A stretch of 64,000 bases of DNA from an uncultured Lachnospiraceae bacterium (GTDB lineage Bacteria; Bacillota; Clostridia; Lachnospirales; Lachnospiraceae), in NCBI GenBank assembly GCA_910585005.1, contig CAJUCN010000006.1, positions 124,001 to 188,000 of the forward strand, in the 5' to 3' direction. The notes under the pieces were generated by a model. It ran no database searches, was not told where the DNA came from, and saw nothing but the letters and a program-made list of their open reading frames with translations. The position numbers and the translations under genes were made by a program. Shown piece by piece: positions 39,834 to 49,869 of the stretch. Numbering within the stretch: the first letter of the stretch is position 1; every line of letters starts with the position of its first letter.

Positions 39834-42623
39834 CTATATGATTTCTTCCAATGCCCTATGAAACCGGAAGCAGATCTCCTTCGGTACAAGGCCGCTTTGC
39901 CCAAAAAACAGTCTAAGCACAGAGTACTTATTTTTAAGCTCAACGGTCTTTTCTATGGTATGCCACTTTCCCTCTGTGCCATGAAAGGTAAAGACCGCAT
40001 TAGGAACGCTCTGGTAAAACAAGGTAACAGGCATTTGCGCTAACTCTCCAAGCTCTGACTTTGCCTTTAAGGATACCTGATATTCCCCCAGCCTTTGCAG
40101 GTCAAGTGCGAAGGTAAAGCCACAGCCCTTTTCTGCACTGACATCGCTTAAATCAATGGCAATCTCTTCATCCACCTGATAATAGACAACATCCTGATCC
40201 TGTTCTGTGACATATTCCGATTCACCTGCCACCTCTACCATAACTGGATTTTCGTTCATCCGGTTATAGGCCTGGGTCTTCATCAAAAAGCGGCAGATGT
40301 TTCCTGCATTCCGTTGAAGCTCCCCAAGGGCAAGGGTTCCATTTTCCAGGGATGCTAATGTATTATCCTGCACGTCGCTGGCGTCCGACTGTTCACAGAC
40401 CATATAAATGTCATTTTGCGACCGTGCCATTGCTGCAAAGTTATTCTTATCCGGAGGACATATTTGCTCTGGAGGGCATATTTCCTCATTAATCCCTGCC
40501 CACCAGTCTGTCATCACAATACCGTCAAATTTCCATTCTTCCCGCAGGATCACCGTATTTAAATCATAACTTCCAGCGGTCCAGAGCCCGTTTACTGCCC
40601 CGTAAGTAGTCATCACGCTGTCCGCTCCCCCTTCTTTCACAGCAATTTCAAATCCCTTTAGATAGATCTCCCGCAAGGCCCTCTCAGATACCACGCTGTT
40701 TAACTTATGGCGGCTGGTTTCCTGATTGTTGGCGCAAAAATGTTTCAGGGTTCCTGTGACGCCAGCGCTTTGGAGCGCCTTGACCTGCACTGCAGCCATC
40801 TTCCCTGTAAGCAGAGGATCCTCCGAAAAGTATTCAAAATTTCTTCCGTTTAAAGGATGTCTATGGATATTGATTCCCGGGCCCAGCAACACTTCTACCC
40901 TGTTTTTTACCATTTCTATTCCCGTAAACCCATACAATTCCCCAACCAACGATGTATTAAAGGTACAGGCAAGCAATGTCCCGTTAGGCAGGCTAAACGC
41001 CTTCATTCCGCTGTCAAGACGCATACCGGAAGGGCCATCATCACAACACCCGCATGGAATGCCATAATTTATCAAATTTTCAGACACGCCCCCGAAAGCT
41101 GCCGCCGTTCCAGGGGTAACTCTGGGGCTTCCCATCCCTTCTCCACGGATGATACAGGACAGATCCCATGGGCTTAACTGGGCGATGAAAGTTTCCATAG
41201 ATACCTTTCCCTCTTTTACATCCGAAAGCCGGTACCCCTGGTCTCCAGTTATTTCAAATCCTTTCGGAATATTGGAATGTCTTTTTTGCAAAGGACTGGT
41301 TCTCCTCACCGGAACCTCTTCCATCACCATAAAGACTTTTCCCTCTTCATCCGCGGCAGGTTTCATTCTCTGAAATGCCTTTACCGGCGCAAGAGCCTGG
41401 GAACATTGTTCTAAAAGCAATGTCTTTTCCATTGTAAATCTTCCGGCTTCCCTTAAATCCCTTACGCTGTTTCCCACCAGGACTACATATTCCCCGCTCT
41501 CCAGCACATAAGAAGAAACATGTCCGCTTACTCCTGTTTCATCATAGGAAGCAAAGCTCTCAAATGGAACTTCCAGGTAAACCCTGTCTTTTTCCAAAGG
41601 CGCCAGTTCCCTGGTCTTTTCAAATCCGGCAAGCGTCTTATCTGGTTTTCCCAGCTTCCCCATCGGCGCATGGACATACACCTGAACAGCTTCTTTTCCC
41701 GGATAATTCCCTGTATTTTGAACTTCTACCTCTAACTTTATGACCTGTCCTGTAACTGTAAATTTCTTGATTGCTATAGAAAATGAAGTGTAAGACAGAC
41801 CAAAACCAAAAGGATAGCGTACACGATCCTTTGCCACCGTCTCGAAATACCGATATCCCACATAAATATCTTCCGCATAAAGATCCTCCTCCAGATTGCC
41901 AAAATTAGCGTGAGAAGGGTAATCCTCCACCTTATATGCAATGGTATCCGAAAGTTTCCCGGAAGGGGACACTTTGCCTGTGAGCACATCCACTGTTCCC
42001 AGGCCTCCTACCATACCTCCCTGCCATGCGTAAAGAACAGCATCCGGCCGGTATTGATCCACAAATCCCATATCCATAATATTGCCCACATTCAAAATCA
42101 CGATCATTTTGTCAAATCCTGCCCGGACCTTTAAAAGCATATCTTCTTCCACTTCTGTAAGAAGATATGAACCAGCGCCATTAAAATTATCCTGATCCTC
42201 CCCAGCCGTCCGGCCGATGATCACAAGCGCATATTCCGATTCCTTTGCCGTTTCCAAAACCAGCTCCTGTGAAAGGGGCATTTCTTTCTGGCACCATGGT
42301 TCATTTCCCCACCCGATGCCTTCATCAAAGGGATTTTCCTTTTCCCACTCCCGATAGACATTAAGAAGTTTTTGGTTTACGGTTACCCCCTCTTCCATAA
42401 GCAGCGCGTCTAAAATCCCTATCACCTTATCAACATTGACCATTCCGCCTGATCCGGTTCCACTCTTATAATAATGTGTCTGGATTCTCCCGAACACCGC
42501 TACCTTCGCCCCCTGGGGCAATGGGAGCACATTTTCTCTATTCTCAAGAAGCACCTGCCCTTCCGCCACAGCATTCCTTGCGGTTTTAAAATACCTGTCA
42601 AGATCCAAGATCATTTTTTCCAT
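39834..42623 (-). CDS. GH3 beta-glucosidase with inverted domain order
   Basis: A 929-residue glycosidase. The GH3 C-terminal-type domain comes first (residues about 15-220, LPLPQGAKVAVFGRI, ALVIIGRTAGEDQD), then a fibronectin-III-like domain (about 270-350), then the TIM-barrel domain with the catalytic nucleophile at D706 in VMTDWWAG. A beta-sandwich of about 130 residues closes the protein. Inverted GH3 enzymes are known in rumen and gut Clostridia. No signal peptide is seen, so it acts in the cytoplasm on imported glucosides. Confidence 0.92.
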   Translation of the reverse strand: MEKMILDLDRYFKTARNAVAEGQVLLENRENVLPLPQGAKVAVFGRIQTHYYKSGTGSGGMVNVDKVIGILDALLMEEGVTVNQKLLNVYREWEKENPFDEGIGWGNEPWCQKEMPLSQELVLETAKESEYALVIIGRTAGEDQDNFNGAGSYLLTEVEEDMLLKVRAGFDKMIVILNVGNIMDMGFVDQYRPDAVLYAWQGGMVGGLGTVDVLTGKVSPSGKLSDTIAYKVEDYPSHANFGNLEEDLYAEDIYVGYRYFETVAKDRVRYPFGFGLSYTSFSIAIKKFTVTGQVIKLEVEVQNTGNYPGKEAVQVYVHAPMGKLGKPDKTLAGFEKTRELAPLEKDRVYLEVPFESFASYDETGVSGHVSSYVLESGEYVVLVGNSVRDLREAGRFTMEKTLLLEQCSQALAPVKAFQRMKPAADEEGKVFMVMEEVPVRRTSPLQKRHSNIPKGFEITGDQGYRLSDVKEGKVSMETFIAQLSPWDLSCIIRGEGMGSPRVTPGTAAAFGGVSENLINYGIPCGCCDDGPSGMRLDSGMKAFSLPNGTLLACTFNTSLVGELYGFTGIEMVKNRVEVLLGPGINIHRHPLNGRNFEYFSEDPLLTGKMAAVQVKALQSAGVTGTLKHFCANNQETSRHKLNSVVSERALREIYLKGFEIAVKEGGADSVMTTYGAVNGLWTAGSYDLNTVILREEWKFDGIVMTDWWAGINEEICPPEQICPPDKNNFAAMARSQNDIYMVCEQSDASDVQDNTLASLENGTLALGELQRNAGNICRFLMKTQAYNRMNENPVMVEVAGESEYVTEQDQDVVYYQVDEEIAIDLSDVSAEKGCGFTFALDLQRLGEYQVSLKAKSELGELAQMPVTLFYQSVPNAVFTFHGTEGKWHTIEKTVELKNKYSVLRLFFGQSGLVPKEICFRFHRALEEII

Positions 42624-42669
42624 AGTTTTTCCTTTCCTTATCCCTTTTTATCTGTCCTATGCCTTTTGC

Positions 42670-43581
42670 CTAGTCCAGGGAAAGAAGATCAAAAAAATCA
42701 GATCCTCCCATTTGTTCCAAGCGGTAGCGCATCAGATAACCTTTCATTTCCGGGTAACTTTCCCCCATTTCTGATAAAATGGCATCATAATTTTCTTCCG
42801 TGACGCAGCCTGACCTGAGAAAAGTCTCGTAATAATCCTGCTCATTCCCATGCTCCTGATACACAACTTCCCAGGCTGCCTCTGAGATGCAGCCCTTGGT
42901 ATGATCCTTTAAATAATCCATCAGTTCCCGGGCAAATTCCTCTTCAAGCCCTGTCGGATTTAACAAGCGAAGATAACACAGCCGCGACTTTTCCCGCCTT
43001 CTTTCCGCCAGGTACAAGTCCATATTTGCCATAATGTCCTCTTCTCCACAGTAGACCATCTTTGTATAACCGTCCTCATCGGGCTGTGCTAAAAATTCCC
43101 GTAGTTTTACATCATAACGCCAGATCCACTGTTTGCTCCCTGCCTCTTCCGGCACGAGCAGGTATTCCGTCTCCAGCTTTACAGGGACTGTTCCAAGCAG
43201 GATGCCCACCTGGCGTTCCTCTTCCTGGCAGTTGGGGTCATCCGGACAGGTAAAGATCCCTGCAAGGGCATGGCAATCTTTAAAGACTCCTTTTCCAAAA
43301 CTGATAGCCTGTCCCGGCAGCCACACATGGGTAAGATTGCCGCAATAGGCAAAAGCCCAGTCACCAATTTGTCTAAGCCCCGAAGGAAGGGTAATCTCTT
43401 TAAGCTGCCGGCAGCTTAAGAACACCTTTCTCTCAATTGCAGTTACCAAAACGCCCTCTACTTCATCCGGTATCTTCACCTTGCCCTCCATGACCCTGCA
43501 TGAAGTAACCACTGCTTCCCCGTCCCGGATGCGGACATGTAGTTTTCCCCCTGTAATTTCCAGCTCCATTTCCTTATCCAT
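42670..43581 (-). CDS. leucine-rich-repeat (LRR_5/BspA-like) protein, cytoplasmic
   Basis: A 303-residue protein with LRR_5 repeats at about 40-115 (VKIPDEVEGVLVTAIERKVF, LKEITLPSGLRQIGDWAFAY). The C-terminal half is helical and charged (MEYLKDHTKG-like, ending GGSDFFDLLSLD). No signal peptide. It is the last gene of a MoxR-VWA operon, one base after the ATPase stop, so it probably serves as an adaptor or target reader for that pair. Confidence 0.7.
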   Translation of the reverse strand: MDKEMELEITGGKLHVRIRDGEAVVTSCRVMEGKVKIPDEVEGVLVTAIERKVFLSCRQLKEITLPSGLRQIGDWAFAYCGNLTHVWLPGQAISFGKGVFKDCHALAGIFTCPDDPNCQEEERQVGILLGTVPVKLETEYLLVPEEAGSKQWIWRYDVKLREFLAQPDEDGYTKMVYCGEEDIMANMDLYLAERRREKSRLCYLRLLNPTGLEEEFARELMDYLKDHTKGCISEAAWEVVYQEHGNEQDYYETFLRSGCVTEENYDAILSEMGESYPEMKGYLMRYRLEQMGGSDFFDLLSLD

Positions 43582-43582
43582 C

Positions 43583-45094
43583 TTAAACCTCTAAATCCAA
43601 CGCTGCGATCTCGTCAAACAAGCTGTCCCGTCTTTCTGAAAGCATCAATTCTTTACTGTGCTCTTCATATGCCGGACAGCCAAACTGGCCGATGAACCTG
43701 GCGCTGTCGTTATTAGCCGTAAACTCTGTTACCAAAATTAGCATTTCATTCCCGCCGTCAAAGGCTTTCTTTGCAAAGTGGAATAAGTTTTCCATCCTTG
43801 TTCTTGTCTGTGCCGTCCTTTGCTTTAGATTACCAGCCAATTCATCAAAGGCTGTTTTAAGCTTTATAAATCCCTGCTCTCCCTCTGTAATGCCCTCAAG
43901 AAGCAGCGTCTTTTTCTGCGTTTCCAAAAACCGGAGGATCCGTCTGCCCTTTCGTTTTTCCGCATCGGACAAACTTCCTGCCATTGCAGCCCGTTCCATT
44001 GCTTTCCCCCGCCCTGCGATCTGGTTTTCCAACATTTGCATAAGGGGCATCTTTGGCAGGGCTGCCTTTACCGCCTTTAGATTTTTTGACAGTTCCACCA
44101 GATAATCACTGCTTTCCATATCTTCTCTTGCCTCGCTGATCACCTTATCCATCAGCATTCCAAGTAAAGAAAGCCGCTCATCAAAGGACGCCTTCCCAGC
44201 TCTTATATAAGTCTGCTCATGGGCTGTTCCTGCCAGGATCTCCTCTGTCTGGTACTCCTTCTTGTACTTGTTGAACAAATCGTAATACGCTGTAAATTCT
44301 TTCATAATACGTTCATTGTGAAGATATTGCCCCACCAGGGATTCATCCGCCTTCATGGATTCCTCTTCATATAAATTAAGGATCTGGGAAAGGTCTTCCC
44401 ATCCTCTGGCCGTCACATAACTCCTTCCATTCACCGTAGTTTCTATCCTATAAAAATACTCCTTCTTCAATTCCAGAAAATTTAAAACAGCAGCATGGAT
44501 TCCCTTATGCTGGGCATATTCTTTCCATGCCTTATAATCTGCCTCCACTTCCAACAGCTTTAACCGGTCCATAGTCACCACGTCAAACTCCCGTACCGAC
44601 TTATTATACTCCGGGGGATTACCGGCAGTGACGATCACCCAGCCATCGGGCACACGATGCCGCCCAAACACTTTGTACTGTAAAAACTGCAGCATGGAAG
44701 GCGCCAGTGTCTCCGACACACAATTGATCTCATCCAAAAATAAAATCCCTTCCCGGATACCGCTGTTTTCCATTACCTCATAAATGGACGCAATGATCTC
44801 GCTCATGGTGTATTCCGATATTTCATATTCCATACCCTGGTATTCCTTGTGGGCGATAAACGGAAGGCCAAGCGCCGACTGCCTGGTATGATGAGTCATG
44901 GAATAAGACACCAGCGCAATACTCAGTTCCTGTGCAACCTGTTCCATAATGGCTGTCTTACCGATTCCGGGCGCACCAAGCAAAAACACAGGCCGCTGGC
45001 GCACCACCGGGATACGGTATTCCCCAAATTCGTCTTTTTTCAGATACAGACGGACTGTATTTTCAATGTATTCTTTGGCTTGCTTAATATTCAT
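43583..45094 (-). CDS. MoxR-type AAA+ ATPase
   Basis: A 503-residue protein. Walker A is LLGAPGIGKTAIMEQ near residue 37, Walker B ILFLDEINCVSE near 117, and sensor 1 VIVTAGNPPEYN near 150. The C-terminal 250 residues are helical. MoxR ATPases work with VWA proteins as chaperones that load metals or remodel complexes; the VWA partner is encoded directly upstream with an 11-base overlap. Confidence 0.85.
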   Translation of the reverse strand: MNIKQAKEYIENTVRLYLKKDEFGEYRIPVVRQRPVFLLGAPGIGKTAIMEQVAQELSIALVSYSMTHHTRQSALGLPFIAHKEYQGMEYEISEYTMSEIIASIYEVMENSGIREGILFLDEINCVSETLAPSMLQFLQYKVFGRHRVPDGWVIVTAGNPPEYNKSVREFDVVTMDRLKLLEVEADYKAWKEYAQHKGIHAAVLNFLELKKEYFYRIETTVNGRSYVTARGWEDLSQILNLYEEESMKADESLVGQYLHNERIMKEFTAYYDLFNKYKKEYQTEEILAGTAHEQTYIRAGKASFDERLSLLGMLMDKVISEAREDMESSDYLVELSKNLKAVKAALPKMPLMQMLENQIAGRGKAMERAAMAGSLSDAEKRKGRRILRFLETQKKTLLLEGITEGEQGFIKLKTAFDELAGNLKQRTAQTRTRMENLFHFAKKAFDGGNEMLILVTEFTANNDSARFIGQFGCPAYEEHSKELMLSERRDSLFDEIAALDLEV

Positions 45095-46427
45095 CCTCTA
45101 ACTCCTCATAATCCAGAAGAACCTTCACTGCCCATGTCGGAACATCCGGCCCTTCATCCCCGTTATCCAAAAATACAAACATCACATCATAAGAGGGCAT
45201 CTTTTGCGGATAGACTCCATACCCATCTGTAAAATAAATCAGCCCTTTTAAATTCTCAAACTCACCTTTGGAAAGCAGTTCCTCCACATGTTCAAATACC
45301 GGACGGAAGTCCGTAGAACCAAAACCAGTCAGTTTTTCATTGGAAAGAAAAGCATTTAGATCCTCCAGACATGTAATCTTTGTGTCCTTCTGCACTTCAT
45401 AGTCACACTGAATGATGTGCACATTCATTTTCTTAAAGAAATTATCTTCGCCACTTAAGATTCCATAGGTCTTTTGCAAAAATGCTTTTACAAGCGCTCC
45501 CCGGCAGGAAGCTGATGTATCAATGGCAATCACAAAATCCCGGATCTTTTTGCTATCCCGGTACTCTAACGGCTCTACCAACGGCATATTCCCATATTTC
45601 GATAAACCGTAAGTATAATAGATATAATCAAACTCATCGTCATTAACCTGCAGATCTTCATTCATCACCGTGAATTTTGCCAGCAGATCTTTGTAACAAT
45701 ATCTGTCCTTTACCGCCTGGGCAAGATTTTGCTCTATGCTCTCCGACTTCGTCTTCCCCTTGGAAAATGACTTTAGATCCGCCCGAACCCTCTCGCTAAT
45801 CTTCTTCCATTGCTCCGGCGAAACAAAAAGTTCTTCCTTCGGTTCCCAAAACCGATGAAGATCCATAAAAAAAAGGAGAGACAATTCCTCACGCTCCTTC
45901 GTGCCAACGCCAAAGCTCCTTAAATATCTGTATACCTTTTCTGCGGAAAGAACACCCCCGGATACCTGCCCCTCTTCTTGAAAGGCCCCCTTCCCCCGCG
46001 GATACAACCCCAGATCTTCCCTGATGATACGAAGTTTCCTTTCCTTTTTTTCATCAGTCTCAAGTTCACTGCCTGGTATCGCAAGTTCCATCACTGCCGC
46101 TTCCACCGCAATATCCGCTGCAAGATCCCAGGCCTGTTTGTCCAGTTTGTCATACTGGAAATTGTGAAAAAAAATCAAGTGAAACAAGATATGCAGATAC
46201 ATCCGCAGCACATATGCCGGTTCCTCTTTATACTTTTTTAAAAGGAACACCGGATCATAATAAATTTTCCCTCCATCTGAGGCGGCTCCCGCCAGCCCTT
46301 GTCTTTGTTCTAAGAAAAGGGCTGAAACTGCCACATCCAAAAAACGGAGGTTGACCAATATGCTGTCCCTTGCGTAGCCCATCAGCTTTGCCGCAAGGGG
46401 CTTTGCCTTATCCAAAATATCTTCCAT
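45084..46427 (-). CDS. VWA-like protein with DUF2201-type N-terminus
   Basis: A 447-residue protein. The N-terminal part has HILFHLIFFHNF, like the metallopeptidase-type helix of DUF2201 proteins but without the catalytic Glu. The C-terminal VWA domain has the metal-ion-dependent adhesion site D-T-S-A-S (FVIAIDTSASCRG), a Thr-equivalent region and YFTDGYGV. It pairs with the MoxR ATPase. Confidence 0.8.
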   Translation of the reverse strand: MEDILDKAKPLAAKLMGYARDSILVNLRFLDVAVSALFLEQRQGLAGAASDGGKIYYDPVFLLKKYKEEPAYVLRMYLHILFHLIFFHNFQYDKLDKQAWDLAADIAVEAAVMELAIPGSELETDEKKERKLRIIREDLGLYPRGKGAFQEEGQVSGGVLSAEKVYRYLRSFGVGTKEREELSLLFFMDLHRFWEPKEELFVSPEQWKKISERVRADLKSFSKGKTKSESIEQNLAQAVKDRYCYKDLLAKFTVMNEDLQVNDDEFDYIYYTYGLSKYGNMPLVEPLEYRDSKKIRDFVIAIDTSASCRGALVKAFLQKTYGILSGEDNFFKKMNVHIIQCDYEVQKDTKITCLEDLNAFLSNEKLTGFGSTDFRPVFEHVEELLSKGEFENLKGLIYFTDGYGVYPQKMPSYDVMFVFLDNGDEGPDVPTWAVKVLLDYEELEDEY

Positions 46428-46430
46428 GGG

Positions 46431-46922
46431 TCAATATCCTCTGGTTCCACTCAAAGACTCATCATTGTCAATCCACTCTTGCACTTCCACCATGCGGTAT
46501 TCATTTTTCGTGTCCCTGATATAGACCCGGCGGATCCCCGCATTGATGATCTGGCGTTTACACATAGAACAGCTGTTGGAATTGGCAATATATTCCCCCG
46601 TCTCCGCATCCGCCCCGGCAAGGTACATGTCACTGCCAATCATCTTATCCCTGGAAGCGCTGATGATTGCATTCGCCTCCGCATGAACGCTTCGGCACAA
46701 CTCATATCTTTCTCCCCGCGGGATAGAAAGCTGCTGCCGGATACAGCCCCCTATATCCGTACAGTTCTTTCTTCCTCTGGGCGCCCCCACATAACCGGTC
46801 GAAATCACTTCATCATTTTTGACAATCACAGCGCCGTACCTTCTCCTAAGGCAGGTGCTCCTCATAGAAACCGTCTCTGCAAGATCCAGATAATAATTTA
46901 TTTTGTCACGCCTTTCTATCAT
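46431..46922 (-). CDS. deoxycytidylate deaminase (ComEB-like)
   Basis: A 163-residue zinc deaminase. HAEANAI supplies the zinc His and catalytic Glu; CSMCKRQIINAGI supplies the two zinc Cys. TGYVGAPRGRKNC is typical of dCMP deaminases, which make dUMP for thymidylate synthesis. It lies four bases from the VWA gene, probably in the same operon. Confidence 0.88.
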   Translation of the reverse strand: MIERRDKINYYLDLAETVSMRSTCLRRRYGAVIVKNDEVISTGYVGAPRGRKNCTDIGGCIRQQLSIPRGERYELCRSVHAEANAIISASRDKMIGSDMYLAGADAETGEYIANSNSCSMCKRQIINAGIRRVYIRDTKNEYRMVEVQEWIDNDESLSGTRGY

Positions 46923-46961
46923 TTGTGCCGCCCCCTCTCATCCTGATATTGCCTCCCGCCA

Positions 46962-47798
46962 TTAAGGAAGGGTCACTCCCGCTTTCACGGCCTGCTCCCT
47001 GACATAAGCTGCCGCTTCCTTATAACTTTCATGGTCAGGGAGATGTTCTACAAACAACGCGGCATCCGTCCCCAGACCTTCACACAATTTTACCACCTTC
47101 TGATAATCCACGTAGCCCCTTCCCGGCATTACCTCCCGGATCGCACAGGGAAGCGTATCTTCCATCCATACATCCTTTCCGTGTACACTCTTGATATAGG
47201 GAGCCAGCTTTTTAAAACAATCCTCTATGAACCGGTCCCTATGCACGAACCTTTCCGGACAGTTGATCATATTGGTGAAATCAAGGTGCACTGCAAACCC
47301 TTTTCTGTCCACATCCCGGATTAGTTTCAGATATTCTTCCGGGGAAGAAGGCGTCATCCACGGCATAGGCTCTAAAGTATAAAACGTATGTACCGGTTTA
47401 ACCCCGTCAATGATCTCCCTTACCGTATCTACGATCAGCGCATAAGTATCCTCCAGATAATTTTCCGGGTAAAATCCATCCCATTTCTCTCCTTTACTGC
47501 CGGCAATGTTCACACAGCAGTTTGCCCCCAATTCTTCTGCCAAGGCAAGCTGATTCTGGCAATAACTGATATTCGTACGGCGTTCCTCCTTATCTAAAGA
47601 AAGCGGATTACACCATGCCCCCACTTCCCCAAGAAGCAGGTCATGCTCCTTCATACATTCTAAATAAGCTTCCTTTTCCGCCTTACTTGCACGATAGTCC
47701 ACCGGTGTAAGCACGGCGCGGTATCCTAGTTCCTCCACCAACTGGTACCACTGTTGGGGATTTTCATATGGTTTTTCAATACTGCCGCCAATTCTCAT
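46962..47798 (-). CDS. sugar phosphate isomerase/epimerase-like TIM barrel
   Basis: A 278-residue AP-endonuclease-2-type TIM barrel. Metal-binding residues are indicated by YTLEPMPWM, VHLDFTNMIN, SVHGKDVWM and PGRGYVDY. Such enzymes isomerise keto-sugars or act in inositol-type catabolism. The gene stands alone, so the substrate cannot be inferred. Confidence 0.8.
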   Translation of the reverse strand: MRIGGSIEKPYENPQQWYQLVEELGYRAVLTPVDYRASKAEKEAYLECMKEHDLLLGEVGAWCNPLSLDKEERRTNISYCQNQLALAEELGANCCVNIAGSKGEKWDGFYPENYLEDTYALIVDTVREIIDGVKPVHTFYTLEPMPWMTPSSPEEYLKLIRDVDRKGFAVHLDFTNMINCPERFVHRDRFIEDCFKKLAPYIKSVHGKDVWMEDTLPCAIREVMPGRGYVDYQKVVKLCEGLGTDAALFVEHLPDHESYKEAAAYVREQAVKAGVTLP

Positions 47799-47833
47799 AA
47801 AGTCTCTCCCTTCCTGCTAATAAAATGCCTCTC

Positions 47834-48796
47834 CTACAATAAGATCAATGAAAGCACTACCATTGACACTGCAATCTGGATGATCGCAAACCGAAACAAG
47901 GTTTGGGTATTGGACCATCCCATATTTTTACGCACATGATCGTGCAGCGGTGTCCGTACATTTTTTAAAATATGGATATGAAACACTCTGATCAAAGAAA
48001 GTTTTAACAATCCCAGCCCACCGTCCAGGATCAGCACAACCGCTACCGGGATATACAGCACCGGGCTTCCGCTCTTTAACGCTGCAATGCTGATAAAAAC
48101 CCCCATTGCACGGCTTCCCGCATCTCCCATCATCAAAAGGCTTGGGGTTGCATTGTACCATAAATATCCTAAAATACAGACCATAAACATAAGGATCAAA
48201 ATGTTAAACTCATCTCCGCTTTCCATCAGATGATCCACCACATAAAAAGTGGAAAGCGTAACGAGTACCAACGACCCGGAAAGTCCGTCGACCCCATCTG
48301 CACAGTTGGTCACATTCACAGACCCCCAGACTAAAATAACGATCAATGCACCAAACAATAAAGGCGGTATCGTCACAGATATCCCCGGCACTGCCAATTT
48401 TATGGTATTGGGGTTAAAGGATAAGTAAGTGATTGCAAGGATTACTGCTACCGCCAGATCCAAAAGCCCTTTTCGCAGCTCCCCCCATGGATGTTCCGCC
48501 GCATCATCCAGGTATCCGGTAAGCATTTCCACCGTCACAAGGATCAGGTAAATCATAAGCTCCAAATTCATGGGAGCGAAAATAAGAGCCGATGCCACAA
48601 ATACCAAAATAAAGATAAGCCCAGCCCCCCGGGGTTTGCCTGCAGACAGCTTTCCGTCGTGTGCAAATTCCCTTCCCGCATCCCTGGGAAGACGGTCTGC
48701 GAACTTTGCCGTAAAAAAACAGGTCAGCCCAAAAGCAGCCAAAAGCCCCAGCATGGATACTGCCGGAACCGTTTGTTTCATAAAATAGTGGATCAC
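47834..48796 (-). CDS. MraY-like phospho-sugar transferase
   Basis: A 320-residue membrane enzyme with about ten helices. Conserved residues include the acidic pair in LTGYLDDAAEH, NVTNCADGVDGLSGS and MMGDAGSRAMG, and a C-terminal RTPLHDHVRKNMGW in place of the usual HHH loop of MraY. It would transfer phospho-MurNAc-pentapeptide or a related sugar to undecaprenyl phosphate. It lies outside any division and cell wall cluster, so it may be a paralogue. Confidence 0.8.
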   Translation of the reverse strand: MIHYFMKQTVPAVSMLGLLAAFGLTCFFTAKFADRLPRDAGREFAHDGKLSAGKPRGAGLIFILVFVASALIFAPMNLELMIYLILVTVEMLTGYLDDAAEHPWGELRKGLLDLAVAVILAITYLSFNPNTIKLAVPGISVTIPPLLFGALIVILVWGSVNVTNCADGVDGLSGSLVLVTLSTFYVVDHLMESGDEFNILILMFMVCILGYLWYNATPSLLMMGDAGSRAMGVFISIAALKSGSPVLYIPVAVVLILDGGLGLLKLSLIRVFHIHILKNVRTPLHDHVRKNMGWSNTQTLFRFAIIQIAVSMVVLSLILL

Positions 48797-48860
48797 TCTT
48801 CTCTCCTCCTGATCACAATTGCCAAATTTATCTTACTAGTATTCTCCCTGACGGGCATTT

Positions 48861-49478
48861 CTACTCTTCCATACCTGAAATCCCAAGCGCTTCCTTCGCT
48901 AATTCATCCGCCATATCATTATATTTGTCGTGAGAATGGCCTGTCACTTTTATAAAGTGGATCTTTACCTGAGCGCTGGCCTGGTCGTAAAACGCCTTGT
49001 AAGCCTGGGTTCCCTCTTTGTTTGCTTTCCATTCCCCAAGACACCACCTGGCGATCCCTTCATAATCATGGTAAATAGCAATTTCACCAACGCCATGGTC
49101 AAGAGCATACTGCATAGCCGCCTCTGCCCCTTTGATCTCTCCTGCCACGTTACGCATGGATGCCAGTCCGCTGTCTTTATATTTCCTGGAATACTTCTCT
49201 TCTTTCTCCCCGTTAAGCACTACCATCCCGTAGGAAAACTCCCCTGTCCCTGGGTGGTAACTGCCGTCAACATAAATCTTAAGGCACTCTCCGGTTCTTT
49301 CCCGGAACTGGTCTTTTGCCACAGCTTCTCCGGCCAAAAAAGACAAGGCTTCCTGCCTGGTCTTAAAACTTTTATATATTGCACCGGAATAACCATTTAC
49401 GCAGTTTTGGCACTCCTCCCAGGACCCAAAAATTCCAGTCTTCTTCCCTTTTTTTACTGCATAATATTTCCCAGCCAC
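48861..49478 (-). CDS. rnhA: ribonuclease HI with viroplasmin-like N-terminal domain
   Basis: A 205-residue protein. Residues 1-48 match the caulimovirus viroplasmin/RNase H hybrid-binding domain (YYAVKKGKKTGIFGSWEEC). The RNase H fold follows, with catalytic acids in IYVDGSYHPGTGE, GEIKGAEAAM, YHDYEGI and the distal D in HDKYNDMADELAK. It removes RNA from RNA-DNA hybrids. The start codon is GTG. A promoter with TATAAT lies 43 bases upstream. Confidence 0.9.
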   Translation of the reverse strand: MAGKYYAVKKGKKTGIFGSWEECQNCVNGYSGAIYKSFKTRQEALSFLAGEAVAKDQFRERTGECLKIYVDGSYHPGTGEFSYGMVVLNGEKEEKYSRKYKDSGLASMRNVAGEIKGAEAAMQYALDHGVGEIAIYHDYEGIARWCLGEWKANKEGTQAYKAFYDQASAQVKIHFIKVTGHSHDKYNDMADELAKEALGISGMEE

Positions 49479-49520
49479 CAGTCAACCATGCCTTTCTTCC
49501 CAAATAACTTCCGTGCCGCC

Positions 49521-49549
49521 ATTATATCACTTATTTTCCATAATCACAA
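49521..49549 (-). promoter_or_regulatory. promoter of rnhA
   Basis: Minus-strand TTGTGA (49544-49549) and TATAAT (49521-49526), 17-base spacer. Confidence 0.7.
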
Positions 49550-49869
49550 TTAGAAACGGTAAAGATTCTCTTATTCTGTGCCGATATAATAATATCTGAA
49601 AACTTATAGAAACAGGAAACGGATTTCCTACTTATGTCAAGGACAGGACTCTCTATAAGAATGATCTAGGTATCACTTCTGCCACGCCGTATGAATGATT
49701 GCCTACTTATATTCAAATTTAGTCTCCATGTGGTTTTGGGATGCATTTATAGCCACAGATCTGTCATTATAAATGTATACTTCTTACAAGCATTCCTTGA
49801 ATAAGCATAAAAGAACCGGAACCTGCTTTCAATCTGGCTACACCGCCAGAGAAAGGCAAGGTGGCAACT
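49550..49869. other. intergenic region, no gene seen
   Basis: About 320 bases between the rnhA promoter and the coiled-coil protein. No convincing ORF, tRNA or strong hairpin was found; a promoter for the plus-strand gene is expected but none is clear. The last bases hold AGGTGG, its ribosome site. Confidence 0.5.
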
